Shown: positions 1 through 8,738, numbered from the stretch's first letter. The stretch: DNA of 41,726 nucleotides from Rivularia sp. T60_A2020_040 (GCA_015272215.1 JACYMD010000130.1:1-41726); one strand, 5' to 3'. Notes: a model not told the origin generated them from the sequence alone. Made by a program: numbers and translations.

Positions 1-306
1 GATTGCTGCACTCTATACTGATTAAGTGTTTTAAGCCGTATCGTCGCCCCATCAGGATACTTTCACAAACTTTATCATTAATAAACATCATCTCATGACT
101 AGCTTAAAGAATTATTACGAATCAGGGTAATAGGGAATAGGGAATATAAAATCCGTTGGCATCGGAATTATGGAATTATCTATTTGTGAACCCAGAGGCA
201 CGCACAGGAAGCGCCGAAGTACTTAGAGTTTTTTTCTTATGCAATTTCTCGTGAGGAATTACTTGTAAAATTTAGATAGTAATCGGGTTAAGAAACAATC
301 TATAAT
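1..306. other. Non-coding left flank
   Basis: I see no convincing gene or RNA here. It is AT-rich, with a short GGGAATAGGGAATA duplication near 131-144. It forms the left flank of the tnpB element and probably held the original upstream region of the carotenoid oxygenase gene before the element inserted. Confidence 0.5.
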
Positions 307-328
307 TTTAACTCTTTTGAGCGGAATT

Positions 329-351
329 CCCCACTCGCCTATGCGGTGGGG
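329..351 (+). repeat. Left-end hairpin of the tnpB element
   Basis: The stem is CCCCAC (329-334) with GTGGGG (346-351), plus CGC (336-338) with GCG (343-345), a bulged T at 335 and a CTAT loop. It resembles the right-end hairpin at 1626-1647 in sequence and design, which supports pairing the two as element ends. Confidence 0.7.
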
Positions 352-363
352 ATGGATAGCGAC

Positions 364-383
364 GGACGCTCGATCCAGCGTCC
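364..383 (+). repeat. Second hairpin in the tnpB leader
   Basis: GGACGCT (364-370) and AGCGTCC (377-383) form a perfect 7-bp stem with a six-base loop. It lies between the left-end hairpin and the tnpB start. It may belong to the element end or to the tnpB mRNA leader; its role is unknown. Confidence 0.5.
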
Positions 384-441
384 AATTTCTTCTGTGACAC
401 AACGAAGTTACGATAAATAGGATTCGTGTTAAACTAAGGCT

Positions 442-1650
442 ATGAAAACCGTTGTTAAAGTCATAATTTATCCAACTACCGAGCAGAAACAAACGCTGTC
501 AAAGGCTTTCGGCTGTGCCCGTTGGTACTGGAATAACTCACTGAACGCAACGAATGAACTCTACAAAGAAACGGGTAAAGGCTTATCCCAGATTGGGATG
601 AACAGCCGACTGCCCGCGCTCAAGAAAGAGTATAAATGGCTAGGTGAAACTTACAGTCAAGTGCTGCAAAGTGTTTCATTGAACCTATCGAGAGCGTTTA
701 TCAACTTCTTTGAAGGACGGGCATCATTCCCCAAATTCAAATCGAAGCACGATAAACAATCAATTCAATATCCTCAGAACGTCCAGATTGTTGATGAGAA
801 TCATCTGAAGTTTCCTGGTAAATTGGCCGTTGTTTCTGCCAAGATTCACCGCACCTTTGAAGGAAAAATCAAAACCGTTACCGTCAGCATGAATCATGCC
901 GGGAAGTATTACGCTTCTCTGTTGTTTGATGATGACTTACCTCTTGTCGAAATCACTTCGGAGGGTAAGGCAGTCGGTGTTGATGTCGGTTTAACCCATT
1001 TTGCCATTACGTCTGATGGGTCTAAGTTTGACAACCCTAAGCCACTGAAGAAACGCGCTAAGAATCTCAAGCGTAAGCAACAGAAACTATCTCGCAAGCA
1101 GAAAGGATCGAACCGTAGGAAAAAAGCCCGCCGCATTGTAGCGCGGGTGCATGAAAGAATTGCAAATGCTCGTAAGGACTTCGGGCACAAGCTATCTCGC
1201 AAACTGGTGAACGAAAACCAAGTCATCATTGTTGAGAATCTGGCAGTCAAGAATATGGTGAAAAATCACTGTCTAGCCAAAGCAATCAGCGATTGCGGCT
1301 GGTCAGAATTCACCCGTCAACTGAAATACAAGGCGGAAAGAGACGGAAAAACCTATCTAGAAATTGGTCGGTTTTTCCCATCGAGTAAAACTTGTCATGT
1401 ATGCCTGAATCAAATTGGTAGCCTGCCTTTAGACGTGCGTAGCTGGACTTGCTCTAGCTGTCAGACAAAGCACGATAGAGACGTAAATGCGGCGATCAAC
1501 ATTCGAGAGGAAGGCATGCGTTTATTAGCGTTAGGAACTAGCGCTACTGCCAATGGACGGAATGTAAGACCGAAGGCTGGAAGGAAATCTTCCGTGTTAT
1601 CGGCTGTTCCGGTTGAAGTTGGAAGCCCCATCCGCCATGCGGTGGGGTAG
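442..1650 (+). CDS. tnpB: TnpB, RNA-guided endonuclease of an IS605/IS1341-type element
   Basis: The 402-aa product is a complete TnpB. Proteins of this family use a right-end-derived RNA to cut DNA next to a short target motif and are the ancestors of Cas12. The N-terminal helix-turn-helix region has the usual 'GCARWYWN' signature (24-31). The RuvC-like nuclease is intact: Asp181 in GVDVGLTHFA, Glu265 in IIVENLAVKNM and Asp347 in RDVNAAINI. The zinc finger has CxxC at 318/321 and 337/340. A basic bridge helix (about 202-232) is rich in Lys and Arg. The last codons and the stop lie in the right-end hairpin, a common arrangement in cyanobacterial copies. No tnpA neighbour is present. I see no frameshift or lost catalytic residue, so the gene looks functional. 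Confidence 0.93.
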   Translation: MKTVVKVIIYPTTEQKQTLSKAFGCARWYWNNSLNATNELYKETGKGLSQIGMNSRLPALKKEYKWLGETYSQVLQSVSLNLSRAFINFFEGRASFPKFKSKHDKQSIQYPQNVQIVDENHLKFPGKLAVVSAKIHRTFEGKIKTVTVSMNHAGKYYASLLFDDDLPLVEITSEGKAVGVDVGLTHFAITSDGSKFDNPKPLKKRAKNLKRKQQKLSRKQKGSNRRKKARRIVARVHERIANARKDFGHKLSRKLVNENQVIIVENLAVKNMVKNHCLAKAISDCGWSEFTRQLKYKAERDGKTYLEIGRFFPSSKTCHVCLNQIGSLPLDVRSWTCSSCQTKHDRDVNAAINIREEGMRLLALGTSATANGRNVRPKAGRKSSVLSAVPVEVGSPIRHAVG

Positions 1651-1655
1651 TTCAC
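1500..1655 (+). ncRNA. Probable omega/reRNA scaffold at the tnpB right end
   Basis: In characterised TnpB systems the guide RNA scaffold comes from the 3' end of tnpB and the right end, and the guide is the flanking DNA that follows. Here the right end finishes at TTCAC (1651-1655), so the guide would start at 1656 and cover the start codon of the next gene. The hairpin 1626-1647 would be the last scaffold stem. The 5' limit given is only a guess; nothing in the sequence fixes it. Confidence 0.4.
1626..1647 (+). repeat. Right-end hairpin of the tnpB element
   Basis: CCCCA (1626-1630) pairs with TGGGG (1643-1647) and CCGC (1632-1635) with GCGG (1639-1642), with a bulged T at 1631 and a CAT loop. 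It overlaps the last codons of tnpB. Confidence 0.75.
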
Positions 1656-1656
1656 T

Positions 1657-3066
1657 ATGCAAACAATTCAAAAATCCGCAAAAAAAGCTTGGGCTAAAGC
1701 TTTAGAAAAACCCGCGACGGAATTTCCTTTAACTCCACTATCAATAATTGAAGGTGAAATACCCGCAAGTCTAAATGGTACCCTTTATCGTAACGGTCCA
1801 GGAAGGTTGCAGCGTGGAGGTATTTCTGTCGGACACTGGTTTGATGGTGATGGTGCAATTCTGGCGGTACATTTGACGGGGAATAACCCATCAGCGGTTT
1901 ATCGTTATGCACAAACCGAGGAATTTAAACAAGAAGCAAATGCAGGTAAATTGCTTTACGGTAATTATGGGATGACGGCACCGGGAGCAATTTGGAATCA
2001 GTGGTTAAAACCAATTAAAAATGCTGCAAATACTTCGGTTTTAGCGCTGCCTGATAAACTTTTAGCATTATGGGAAGGTGGCAACCCCCACGCACTTGAT
2101 TTAGATAATCTCAATACTTTTGAGAAAGATGATTTGGCAGGATTGGATAATGGTTTAGCATATTCTGCACATCCGAAAGTTGATTCTCAAACAGGAGAAA
2201 TTTTTAATTTTGGGATTTCACCTGGGTTAAATGCAACTCTTAATATTTATAAAAGTGATGCTACAGGAAAGATTATTAAAAAAGCAGCACATCAATTAAA
2301 TGGAGTACCTTTAGTACATGATTTTGTATTAGCAGGACAATATTTAATCTTTTTTATTCCTCCAGTGCGGTTAAATTTATTGATGCCAGCAATAGGATTC
2401 AGTTGCTATAGTGATGCCTTAGAATGGCAACCAAGCAAAGGAACTCAAATTTTAATTATTGACCGTGATACTTTAAATATTATCAGTCGTGGTGAAACAG
2501 AATCTTGGTTCCAATGGCATTTTTCTAATGGTTATGTAGATAATAGTGGCGCAGTCATTGTTGATATCGCTAGTTATCAAGACTTTCAAACTAATCAATA
2601 TCTTAAAGAAGTTGCCACAGGTAAAACTCATACTACGGCAAAAAGTACTTTAACACGAGTAAATTTAAATCCGCAAACGGGTAAAGTTAATAATATAGAA
2701 AGATTATTTGATAGACATTGCGAATTTCCCATCGTACCGCAGCAAAATGTCGGGAAATATTCTCGATATACCTATCTTTCTACAGCTAAGGAAGGTACGG
2801 ATATTAGTCAAGAGATATTAAATAGTATCGCTTGCTTTGACCATCAAACTGATACTTTGATAGAAGCAAACTTTGGTGATAATCTCTATCCTTCCGAACC
2901 AATTTACGCACAAGGTTGGATTTTAACAGTTGTCTATAATGGTAATTCTGATAGTAGTGAAGTATGGATATTTGATGCTGATAATTTAGATAAACAACCT
3001 GTTTGTAAATTGAATTTACCCATGGTAATTCCTCCCGGTTTTCACGGAACTTGGAAAGATGGTTGA
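1657..3066 (+). CDS. Carotenoid cleavage oxygenase (RPE65/ACO family)
   Basis: The 469-aa protein belongs to the iron(II) carotenoid/apocarotenoid oxygenases, which split a polyene double bond to give apocarotenals or retinal. The family is a seven-bladed propeller with iron held by four histidines. All four are visible: His172 (YSAHPKVD), His221 (LVHDFVLAG), His288 (WFQWHFSNG) and His463 (PPGFHGTWKDG). Length matches cyanobacterial members (about 470-490 aa), so the gene looks complete. Which substrate it uses cannot be read from the sequence. The start is one base after the tnpB element, so native promoter and ribosome site have been displaced; only GGTGGGG at 1641-1647, part of the element hairpin, could act as a weak ribosome site. 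A relation to crtP-crtB at 34-36 kb is functional, not positional. Confidence 0.92.
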   Translation: MQTIQKSAKKAWAKALEKPATEFPLTPLSIIEGEIPASLNGTLYRNGPGRLQRGGISVGHWFDGDGAILAVHLTGNNPSAVYRYAQTEEFKQEANAGKLLYGNYGMTAPGAIWNQWLKPIKNAANTSVLALPDKLLALWEGGNPHALDLDNLNTFEKDDLAGLDNGLAYSAHPKVDSQTGEIFNFGISPGLNATLNIYKSDATGKIIKKAAHQLNGVPLVHDFVLAGQYLIFFIPPVRLNLLMPAIGFSCYSDALEWQPSKGTQILIIDRDTLNIISRGETESWFQWHFSNGYVDNSGAVIVDIASYQDFQTNQYLKEVATGKTHTTAKSTLTRVNLNPQTGKVNNIERLFDRHCEFPIVPQQNVGKYSRYTYLSTAKEGTDISQEILNSIACFDHQTDTLIEANFGDNLYPSEPIYAQGWILTVVYNGNSDSSEVWIFDADNLDKQPVCKLNLPMVIPPGFHGTWKDG

Positions 3067-3099
3067 ATTATAATTAATTATTAATAATTAATTATAATT
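3066..3099. terminator. 34-bp perfect A/T palindrome between convergent genes
   Basis: The 17-base arms match perfectly and consist only of A and T. It sits between the 3' ends of the carotenoid oxygenase and FIST genes and begins at the last base of the oxygenase stop codon. It could act as a bidirectional terminator or be a simple-sequence expansion; there is no GC stem, so termination strength is doubtful. Confidence 0.4.
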
Positions 3100-3112
3100 A
3101 ATAATAATTCTA

Positions 3113-4342
3113 TCAATTCCCCCCAACTTTATTCCCGATTTCCCTACATATCGCAAAAACCGAGGTGTAACCGTGGAGAAAAGTACTACCCCCAACCGGG
3201 CCGATTTCACCTCCACAGAAAAATCCTCCCACAGGTATATCTTTGATATAACGCCGAAATAATGTAGAATCAAAATTAGGCTTTCGATAAAGTCCTTGAC
3301 CTCTACCTAAACAAGAAAACATTAAAGCACCCACAGGTGATGGGTCTGAAGTCTTTTCTGCTCGATATTTTTTGAGCAAAAATTCTAAATCTTGGGCGGA
3401 AGTTTGAGCGTCACGCAGGTGAAATTGTATTGTTTGTCCGGGACGCAGGTAATCACCAACCGCGATTGCCCCAGTTGTTGGATCTACTCCCAAAATATTA
3501 CGAATTAAAAAGTCTCCTGGGTGTAAATCTTGTTTAAATTCATCCATCGCTACACCCACAAACAAAGAATTTTGAGCCAGGATTTTTTCTTCTTCACTTA
3601 AACTCGCAATCAAATCGCGCAACAAAATCAATGGCACTTGTTCGTCAAGTTCTAAAATTATATTGCGATCGCACTTGCTAATTTGGTACGGAATACCAAT
3701 TGGACGACAACCTTGAGCAACAATTGGATCTAATTTAATATTGCCAGCTAAAGCTACTCCTACAGTACCTTGATGATAAAGTTTATTGTTGCAAAATAAG
3801 GCGATATTATTTCCCATCTCACCACCGCTTGCTTGTCCTCCGACGGTGACAGAACCAGGATAAGCAAAATCCAAACCTTTTAACAAGTCATTGATACCAC
3901 TTGCGAAGTTGCTTGAAAGCAAAATAAATTGGGGTGTAGGGTTCGGTGGTAAACCAATTAAATCTATCCAATCATCAGGTGAACTGTCTAAATCCGGCAA
4001 CTCTTCAGCAACAATATGAAACGGACGAATATTTACCGATGGTAAACAGGCTAGAGTCAGCGATAAACCTGCCTCAGCTTCCAATTCTTGAGCTTGTCCC
4101 CAACCATTTGTACCCACAATACCATCTCCACTACAGCCAATTAATACGGGTACATTTAGTTGCTGTGCAAGCAAAGGTAACAGTCGCGAATACTCACTTG
4201 TAAAAGCAGACGAGATGAACACTAATCCTAAATTTGGTTTTGCCGATAACTTGATTAAAGCTTCTTCTACAACTTCAGAAATTGCTGCTTCCAGAGAAGG
4301 GCGGGTTGACAAGACGTTTATCCACTGCATTTTATCCACCAT
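3113..4342 (-). CDS. FIST N/C domain protein
   Basis: The 409-aa protein matches the stand-alone FIST architecture: FIST_N at about residues 35-230 (LGLVFISSAFT, VLIGCSGDGIVG and the VTVGGQASGGEM block) and FIST_C at about 250-390 (RGQGLYRKPNFDSTLFRR, then VGGFFCGGEIGPVGG near the end). FIST domains are predicted sensory modules that bind small ligands, perhaps amino acids. Here no kinase or cyclase domain is attached, so a signalling role is only inferred. There is no signal peptide or membrane segment. It converges with the carotenoid oxygenase and has no obvious operon partner. The start is at MVDKMQW; a second ATG four codons in is possible. Confidence 0.88.
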   Translation of the reverse strand: MVDKMQWINVLSTRPSLEAAISEVVEEALIKLSAKPNLGLVFISSAFTSEYSRLLPLLAQQLNVPVLIGCSGDGIVGTNGWGQAQELEAEAGLSLTLACLPSVNIRPFHIVAEELPDLDSSPDDWIDLIGLPPNPTPQFILLSSNFASGINDLLKGLDFAYPGSVTVGGQASGGEMGNNIALFCNNKLYHQGTVGVALAGNIKLDPIVAQGCRPIGIPYQISKCDRNIILELDEQVPLILLRDLIASLSEEEKILAQNSLFVGVAMDEFKQDLHPGDFLIRNILGVDPTTGAIAVGDYLRPGQTIQFHLRDAQTSAQDLEFLLKKYRAEKTSDPSPVGALMFSCLGRGQGLYRKPNFDSTLFRRYIKDIPVGGFFCGGEIGPVGGSTFLHGYTSVFAICREIGNKVGGN

Positions 4343-4697
4343 GAATTTAATAAAAATTGTTATATTTTGATGTTTTGAGCAATCATACTTTTGATTTTTA
4401 TTTTTATTTATATTTCTCTTCTATGCTCAGGAACCTTAACTGCATCTTACAATAATTGACTGTTTCAGTGGATTTATTCGGAAACTGGGGATGAAAACTT
4501 GGCAAAAATCTTCAAAATCTTAAAAGTTTAAGTTGGAGGCTCCACAGATCAGAATATTCGCGGTATTTTGATAGTGCCGCTTGACTACATCGCCTTTACT
4601 GACGCGCAAAGCCAGGTAAAATGATTAATACCGTCAAACTGTCTTTGCCAAACTTTTTCTATACTTGTATTAAGAACCATCTAACACAATAAAAGCC
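4343..4697. other. Divergent spacer between FIST gene and CP12
   Basis: This 355-bp spacer must carry the promoters of both divergent genes. TATACT at 4660-4665 could be a -10 box for CP12 but has no well-spaced -35 box. I see no other gene or clear operator. Confidence 0.35.
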
Positions 4698-4919
4698 ATG
4701 AGCGATATCAAAGATAAAATCCAAGAAGAACTCCAAGAAGCTCGCGCTGTTTGCGATACTTCAGGAAGCAACTCCGCAGAGTGCGCTGCTGCTTGGGATG
4801 CAGTAGAAGAATTACAAGCAGAAGCTTCTCACCAGCGTGAATCGAAGCCCAAAAACTCCTTAGAGAAGTACTGTGATGAAAACCCTGAAGCTGATGAGTG
4901 CAGAGTTTACGACGACTAA
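4698..4919 (+). CDS. cp12: CP12, redox regulator of the Calvin cycle
   Basis: The 73-aa protein is a full-length CP12, the small intrinsically disordered protein that joins GAPDH and phosphoribulokinase into an inactive complex in the dark. Both disulfide-forming pairs are present: Cys19 and Cys29 at the N-terminal side, Cys59 and Cys68 at the C-terminal side. The central AAAWDAVEEL motif (30-39), typical of CP12, is intact, and the C-terminal tail ADECRVYDD is the part that enters the GAPDH active site in known structures. The protein is acidic and has no signal peptide. It is a single-gene unit with no Calvin-cycle neighbour here. No strong ribosome site is visible upstream. Confidence 0.97.
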   Translation: MSDIKDKIQEELQEARAVCDTSGSNSAECAAAWDAVEELQAEASHQRESKPKNSLEKYCDENPEADECRVYDD

Positions 4920-5436
4920 AAATTAAGTTCGTCATTAATGTATATTTCTTTTCCCACCCAAGCAACCAGATTCCTCCTCATGCTTTAGATAATCATTTTT
5001 AAACTCACAAAAGTTTGAAATCTCATTGCGATCGCAATTTTATCCCCCATAAATCAGCATGAGGAACTAGTGACTTGGCATAGTCAGGGTGAGTTTTTTA
5101 GCTCTCCCTGAACTTGGGAGGAATTAAGCTTTGAATTGTGTAGCAGATTCATCTTGTTACAGACAAACGCCATTGTGGAACCAAGTAACCCACAGATGAC
5201 AGTTGCCCGATCAAATCTTTATAATCAATTCCTCAAAATACTCACAATAAGTAGTTAGGCTTGGATTATTTACATAATTACTCGTGAGTTATATAAGCCC
5301 TGACTCTTCCCTCTTCCCTTTTGCCTCCCCCCAACGAAATGTTTAATTTATTTTGTACAAGTACTTATTTTGGATACTTTACTTTTAAATATTGGCTTTC
5401 TTAGTTAAAGTCTTAAATTGTATATAGTGAATAATT
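4920..5436. other. Intergenic spacer with a HIP1 site
   Basis: This 517-bp spacer contains one HIP1 octamer near 5028-5035 and pyrimidine-rich runs near 5307-5332. I find no ORF, RNA gene or convincing promoter. Confidence 0.4.
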
Positions 5437-6030
5437 ATGAATGATATTTGGTTTCGCCCGTTAGTTTGGATGGACTACCGTTTAGCAGTTTTATTTACGG
5501 TATTGATTCCTTTAGTGTTACTTATTTGGGCATTCGTTGAAAAAGCTGAAGCAATTCAACGTCTATTGACTATTTATTGGCGAGTCTCAAGTTTACTTGC
5601 AATTACACTTTATTTGATGATTGGTGGTTTTGGTGTCAGCTTTATTTCATCTTTAATGGGGCGTATCTTGATCCCAATTGCATTATGGTTCTGGATAGAC
5701 TTAAATGATGAAATTCAGTATGGTTCCGAGGGAGCATTAAAATTTGTTTTTACCTCTTGGCGTTGGGCTACAACCATTTATTGTATTTTAGGAGCGCTTG
5801 CAACCATTCCATTCCTAGGTTGTGCTTTTTCGGAAACGGTTCTCCAGTCTTCTTACTGCAAAGTTTGGTTGGAAGCACCATTATTATTCAAAGAGTATTT
5901 CCATCCCAACACCAATCCCGGATTATTAGGCTTTCTAGGTATCATTGGCTTAGTTTTTTACGTTCTTTGCCTAATCTATTTTGTAGCCGTCAAGCTCGGC
6001 AAGCAAGGACGTTCTGCTGCACCCCAGTAG
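5437..6030 (+). CDS. DUF3177-type cyanobacterial membrane protein
   Basis: The 197-aa protein begins MNDIWFRPLVWMDYRLAVLF, which I recognise as the start of DUF3177 proteins, a family conserved in cyanobacteria and of unknown function. About five hydrophobic segments are visible, near residues 17-35, 52-70, 76-88, 110-130 and 162-187, so it is an integral membrane protein, probably of the plasma or thylakoid membrane. There is no cleavable signal peptide. A small conserved cyanobacterial gene follows after a repeat-rich spacer of about 150 bp, so co-transcription is possible but not shown. Confidence 0.75.
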   Translation: MNDIWFRPLVWMDYRLAVLFTVLIPLVLLIWAFVEKAEAIQRLLTIYWRVSSLLAITLYLMIGGFGVSFISSLMGRILIPIALWFWIDLNDEIQYGSEGALKFVFTSWRWATTIYCILGALATIPFLGCAFSETVLQSSYCKVWLEAPLLFKEYFHPNTNPGLLGFLGIIGLVFYVLCLIYFVAVKLGKQGRSAAPQ

Positions 6031-6043
6031 AAGAGATGGGGAG

Positions 6044-6175
6044 ACAGTTGACAGTTGACAGTGATTATTAGAAAAACAACCATCAACCAACTCAAAACTC
6101 CATGTCCTAACGGACACGCTGCGCTAACACTCAAAACTCCTAACTCCTCACTCCTCACTCAAAACTCCTCACAAT
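6044..6175. repeat. Heptamer tandem repeats with a small hairpin
   Basis: ACAGTTG occurs twice plus a partial copy at 6044-6062, and the stretch 6130-6175 is built from ACTCAAA/ACTCCTA/ACTCCTC-type units. Between them, TGTCC (6103-6107) pairs with GGACA (6112-6116). These are short tandemly repeated repetitive (STRR) heptamers, common between genes in filamentous cyanobacteria. Confidence 0.65.
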
Positions 6176-6179
6176 TCCC

Positions 6180-6479
6180 ATGAATAATCCAATTAATAAA
6201 CGACTTGAACAATACACGACTAAACGTCCTCAAGAAGTCTTATTGGTAACATTGGAAATCAACGGTGAACGAGACGAAGTTGCTATTTTTAGAGGCTTTT
6301 CTAGTTCTTTAATGCGTCCAACTGCTTTCGATCCTGATGTTCCCGTCATACCCCAACAGGCAAATATTATTAGTATCGACCGTTTAAAAAGTCCTTATAA
6401 TCCAGACTCACCTCAATATATCCAGCAAGGACTTTCTATAGAACAGATGCAAACCTTACTTGCACAAGCCAATGTGTAA
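6180..6479 (+). CDS. Conserved small cyanobacterial protein
   Basis: The 99-aa soluble protein has motifs I associate with a family shared by cyanobacteria and plastid-bearing plants: KRPQEVLLVTLEINGERDEV (15-34), the FRGFSSSLMRPTAFDPD block (38-54) and SIDRLKSPYNP (66-76). It may belong to DUF7734, but I am not certain of that number. No catalytic motif, metal site, signal peptide or membrane segment is visible. The function is unknown. It lies between the DUF3177 gene and guaA on the same strand, but 0.5 kb before guaA, so it is probably not in that operon. Confidence 0.7.
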   Translation: MNNPINKRLEQYTTKRPQEVLLVTLEINGERDEVAIFRGFSSSLMRPTAFDPDVPVIPQQANIISIDRLKSPYNPDSPQYIQQGLSIEQMQTLLAQANV

Positions 6480-7002
6480 AAAATTTAAAATTCTTTAGGT
6501 AAATTGAAAATTTATACTTATATATTATATTTATATTATATTTATGTTTATACAAGAGATAATACCCCTCTTATGGGTTGATATATTACACAAAATGTCT
6601 TATGGAAAATATGACCGTTCTTTGTCTAATTTTCGTCTGTTTTTAATTGATTTATCTCAAAAACTAACCTATTGCTAGGAAATACAACCATACTTAACTT
6701 GCAAAATTAGGATTCTTTGCAAAAAAACAAAGTCTCTTTGACGCAAAATGACCAACTTGTGGTAAGTTAATAAAAATAAACATAAGAAATCCAAATAAAT
6801 AACTATATCTTTTTGGAGCAAGTTTAAGGTAACTTTTTAATCTTAATAGCATTAACAGATATAAAAATTACAGCAGGCGCATATATCGATATTGCGTTTG
6901 ATGTGAAAGTAGTTAAAAATCTTGCCCGAATACAGCTAGCCCTTGTGGTATTTAGCCAAACCGGAAGCTATCGTAAATCCTTACTCTCCTAATTTCCCCA
7001 TT
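6480..7002. other. Spacer upstream of guaA
   Basis: This spacer is very AT-rich, with imperfect TATATT/TTATATTTATA repeats at about 6514-6545. The guaA promoter must lie here, but I see no box pair I would defend. No purine riboswitch fold was recognised. Confidence 0.35.
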
Positions 7003-8631
7003 ATGAACACAGCGGTGAGTCTACTAAGTAAAGATGCTCCTCAAGCTCAAAAAGTAGAATCGAAAAAGCAAATTAATCGTCAAATGATTGCGATTCTCGA
7101 CTTTGGTTCTCAGTATTCCGAACTAATTGCTCGTAGAATCCGCGAAACTCAAGTATATTCCGAAGTTATTTCCTATCGCACCACAGCCGAGCAGCTTCGT
7201 CAACTTAATCCTAAAGGAATCATTCTTTCAGGTGGACCGAGTTCGGTTTATGATGCCAAAGCTCCCCATTGCGATCCTGAAATATGGCATTTGGGAATTC
7301 CGATTTTGGGTGTCTGCTATGGTATGCAGTTGATGGTGCAGCAACTCGGTGGAGAAGTTAAGAAATCCGAACGCGGTGAGTATGGTAAAGCCGCTTTGTA
7401 TATAGACGACGCGACAAACTTGCTTACCAGCGTTGAAGATGGTACTACCATGTGGATGAGTCATGGTGATTCGGTAATTACAATGCCTTCCGGATTTGAA
7501 TTATTAGCCCATACAGCTAATACTCCTTGTGCGGCGATCGCCAATCATGATAAGAAACTTTACGGTGTGCAGTTTCATCCAGAAGTAGTGCATTCTGTGG
7601 GTGGATTCTCGTTAATCCGCAATTTTGTTTATCAAATTTGTGAAAGCGAGCCTACCTGGACAACCGATGCTTTTGTAGAAGAAGCGATTAGAGAAATTCG
7701 CGCTAAAGTTGGTGAGAAGCGAGTGTTGTTAGCACTCAGTGGAGGGGTTGACTCTTCGACACTGGCATTTTTGCTATATAAGGCTATTGGAGATCAACTA
7801 ACTTGCGTTTTCATCGACCAAGGCTTTATGCGGAAGTTAGAACCGGAACGCTTGCTCAAATTATTCTCAGAACAGTTTCACATCCCGGTTGAATATGTCA
7901 ACGCTCGCGAACACTTTATTAAAGCCTTAGATGGAATCACCGATCCAGAAGAAAAGCGACGTATCATTGGACGTGAATTTATCCACGCATTTGAAGAAAC
8001 ATCCAAAAAGCTTGGTCCTTTTGATTATTTAGCCCAAGGAACCTTATATCCCGACGTAATTGAATCAGCAGACACCAATGTTGATCCGCAAACTGGAGAA
8101 CGAGTAGCAGTCAAAATTAAGAGCCATCACAATGTCGGTGGTTTACCCAAAGACTTACGTTTCAAGTTAGTAGAACCCCTACGAAAACTTTTTAAAGACG
8201 AAGTTCGTAAGGTAGGGCTTTGCGTTGGTTTACCAGAAGAAATTGTCCAACGTCATCCTTTTCCTGGACCAGGTTTAGCTATTCGTATTATTGGGGAAGT
8301 CACCGCCGAACGCTTAAATATTTTACGAGACGCTGATTTAATCGTGCGTCAAGAGATTAACCGGAATAATCTGTATAACAAATACTGGCAAGCCTTCGCT
8401 GTACTGTTACCAGTGCGGAGTGTTGGTGTTATGGGCGACCAAAGGACTTATGCTTATCCAGTAGTATTACGGATAGTTACCAGTGAAGATGGAATGACCG
8501 CAGATTGGGCGCGAGTACCTTACGATATACTCGAAGTCATTTCTAACCGGATTGTAAATGAAGTTAAAGGTGTGAATAGGGTTGTGCTTGATATTACGTC
8601 CAAGCCACCTGGAACTATTGAATGGGAATAG
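7003..8631 (+). CDS. guaA: GMP synthase (glutamine-hydrolysing)
   Basis: The protein makes GMP from XMP, ATP and glutamine, the last step of GMP synthesis, in the cytosol. The N-terminal class I glutamine amidotransferase domain has the nucleophile in LGVCYGMQL and the His-Glu pair in [10 protein letters not shown]. The ATP pyrophosphatase domain follows with the PP-loop LSGGVDSST, and the C-terminal dimerisation domain ends at the family's usual [13 protein letters not shown] chose the ATG at 7003 ([10 protein letters not shown]), giving 542 aa, because cyanobacterial GuaA proteins start with a similar short leader. The frame is open 20 codons further to an ATG at 6943, but that extension looks like non-coding sequence. 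It is a stand-alone gene. Confidence 0.96.
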   Translation: MNTAVSLLSKDAPQAQKVESKKQINRQMIAILDFGSQYSELIARRIRETQVYSEVISYRTTAEQLRQLNPKGIILSGGPSSVYDAKAPHCDPEIWHLGIPILGVCYGMQLMVQQLGGEVKKSERGEYGKAALYIDDATNLLTSVEDGTTMWMSHGDSVITMPSGFELLAHTANTPCAAIANHDKKLYGVQFHPEVVHSVGGFSLIRNFVYQICESEPTWTTDAFVEEAIREIRAKVGEKRVLLALSGGVDSSTLAFLLYKAIGDQLTCVFIDQGFMRKLEPERLLKLFSEQFHIPVEYVNAREHFIKALDGITDPEEKRRIIGREFIHAFEETSKKLGPFDYLAQGTLYPDVIESADTNVDPQTGERVAVKIKSHHNVGGLPKDLRFKLVEPLRKLFKDEVRKVGLCVGLPEEIVQRHPFPGPGLAIRIIGEVTAERLNILRDADLIVRQEINRNNLYNKYWQAFAVLLPVRSVGVMGDQRTYAYPVVLRIVTSEDGMTADWARVPYDILEVISNRIVNEVKGVNRVVLDITSKPPGTIEWE

Positions 8632-8633
8632 GG

Positions 8634-8730
8634 AATTGGTAATTGGTAATTGTTAATAAAAATCCGTGTAATCTTTTTTAATCCGTGATTAGGATTGGGA
8701 ATTGGTATATTACCCATTACCCATTACCCA
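8634..8730. repeat. Heptamer repeats downstream of guaA
   Basis: AATTGGT repeats at 8634-8654, and three exact TTACCCA units occupy 8710-8730. Both are STRR-type heptamers in the gap between guaA and the decayed kinase gene. Confidence 0.6.
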
Positions 8731-8738
8731 TCCCTAAC

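Larger units (their letters stand above)
307..1655 (+). mobile_element. tnpB-only IS200/IS605 (IS1341-type) element
   Basis: A complete tnpB gene is bounded by two imperfect hairpins of the kind found at the ends of this superfamily. The left hairpin is at 329-351 and the right one at 1626-1647, each with a single bulged T in the 5' arm. The right end is put at the TTCAC pentamer 1651-1655, as in the known ISDra2 right cleavage site. The left end is less certain: TTTAA at 307-311 or TTGAG at 317-321 could be the target pentamer. No tnpA is present, so any movement would need a transposase from elsewhere. Confidence 0.75.

Noticed and set aside
259-492. Minus-strand frame over the left end of the tnpB element
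   Set aside because: It covers the element's hairpins and tnpB start, has no protein-like pattern and overlaps a certain gene on the other strand.
1694-1912. Minus-strand frame inside the carotenoid oxygenase gene
   Set aside because: It lies fully inside a well-supported gene, and its sequence shows no domain.
3946-4203. Plus-strand frame inside the FIST gene
   Set aside because: It is a shadow of the conserved FIST coding sequence.
8520-8717. Minus-strand frame over the end of guaA
   Set aside because: It mostly covers guaA coding sequence and heptamer repeats and shows no protein features.
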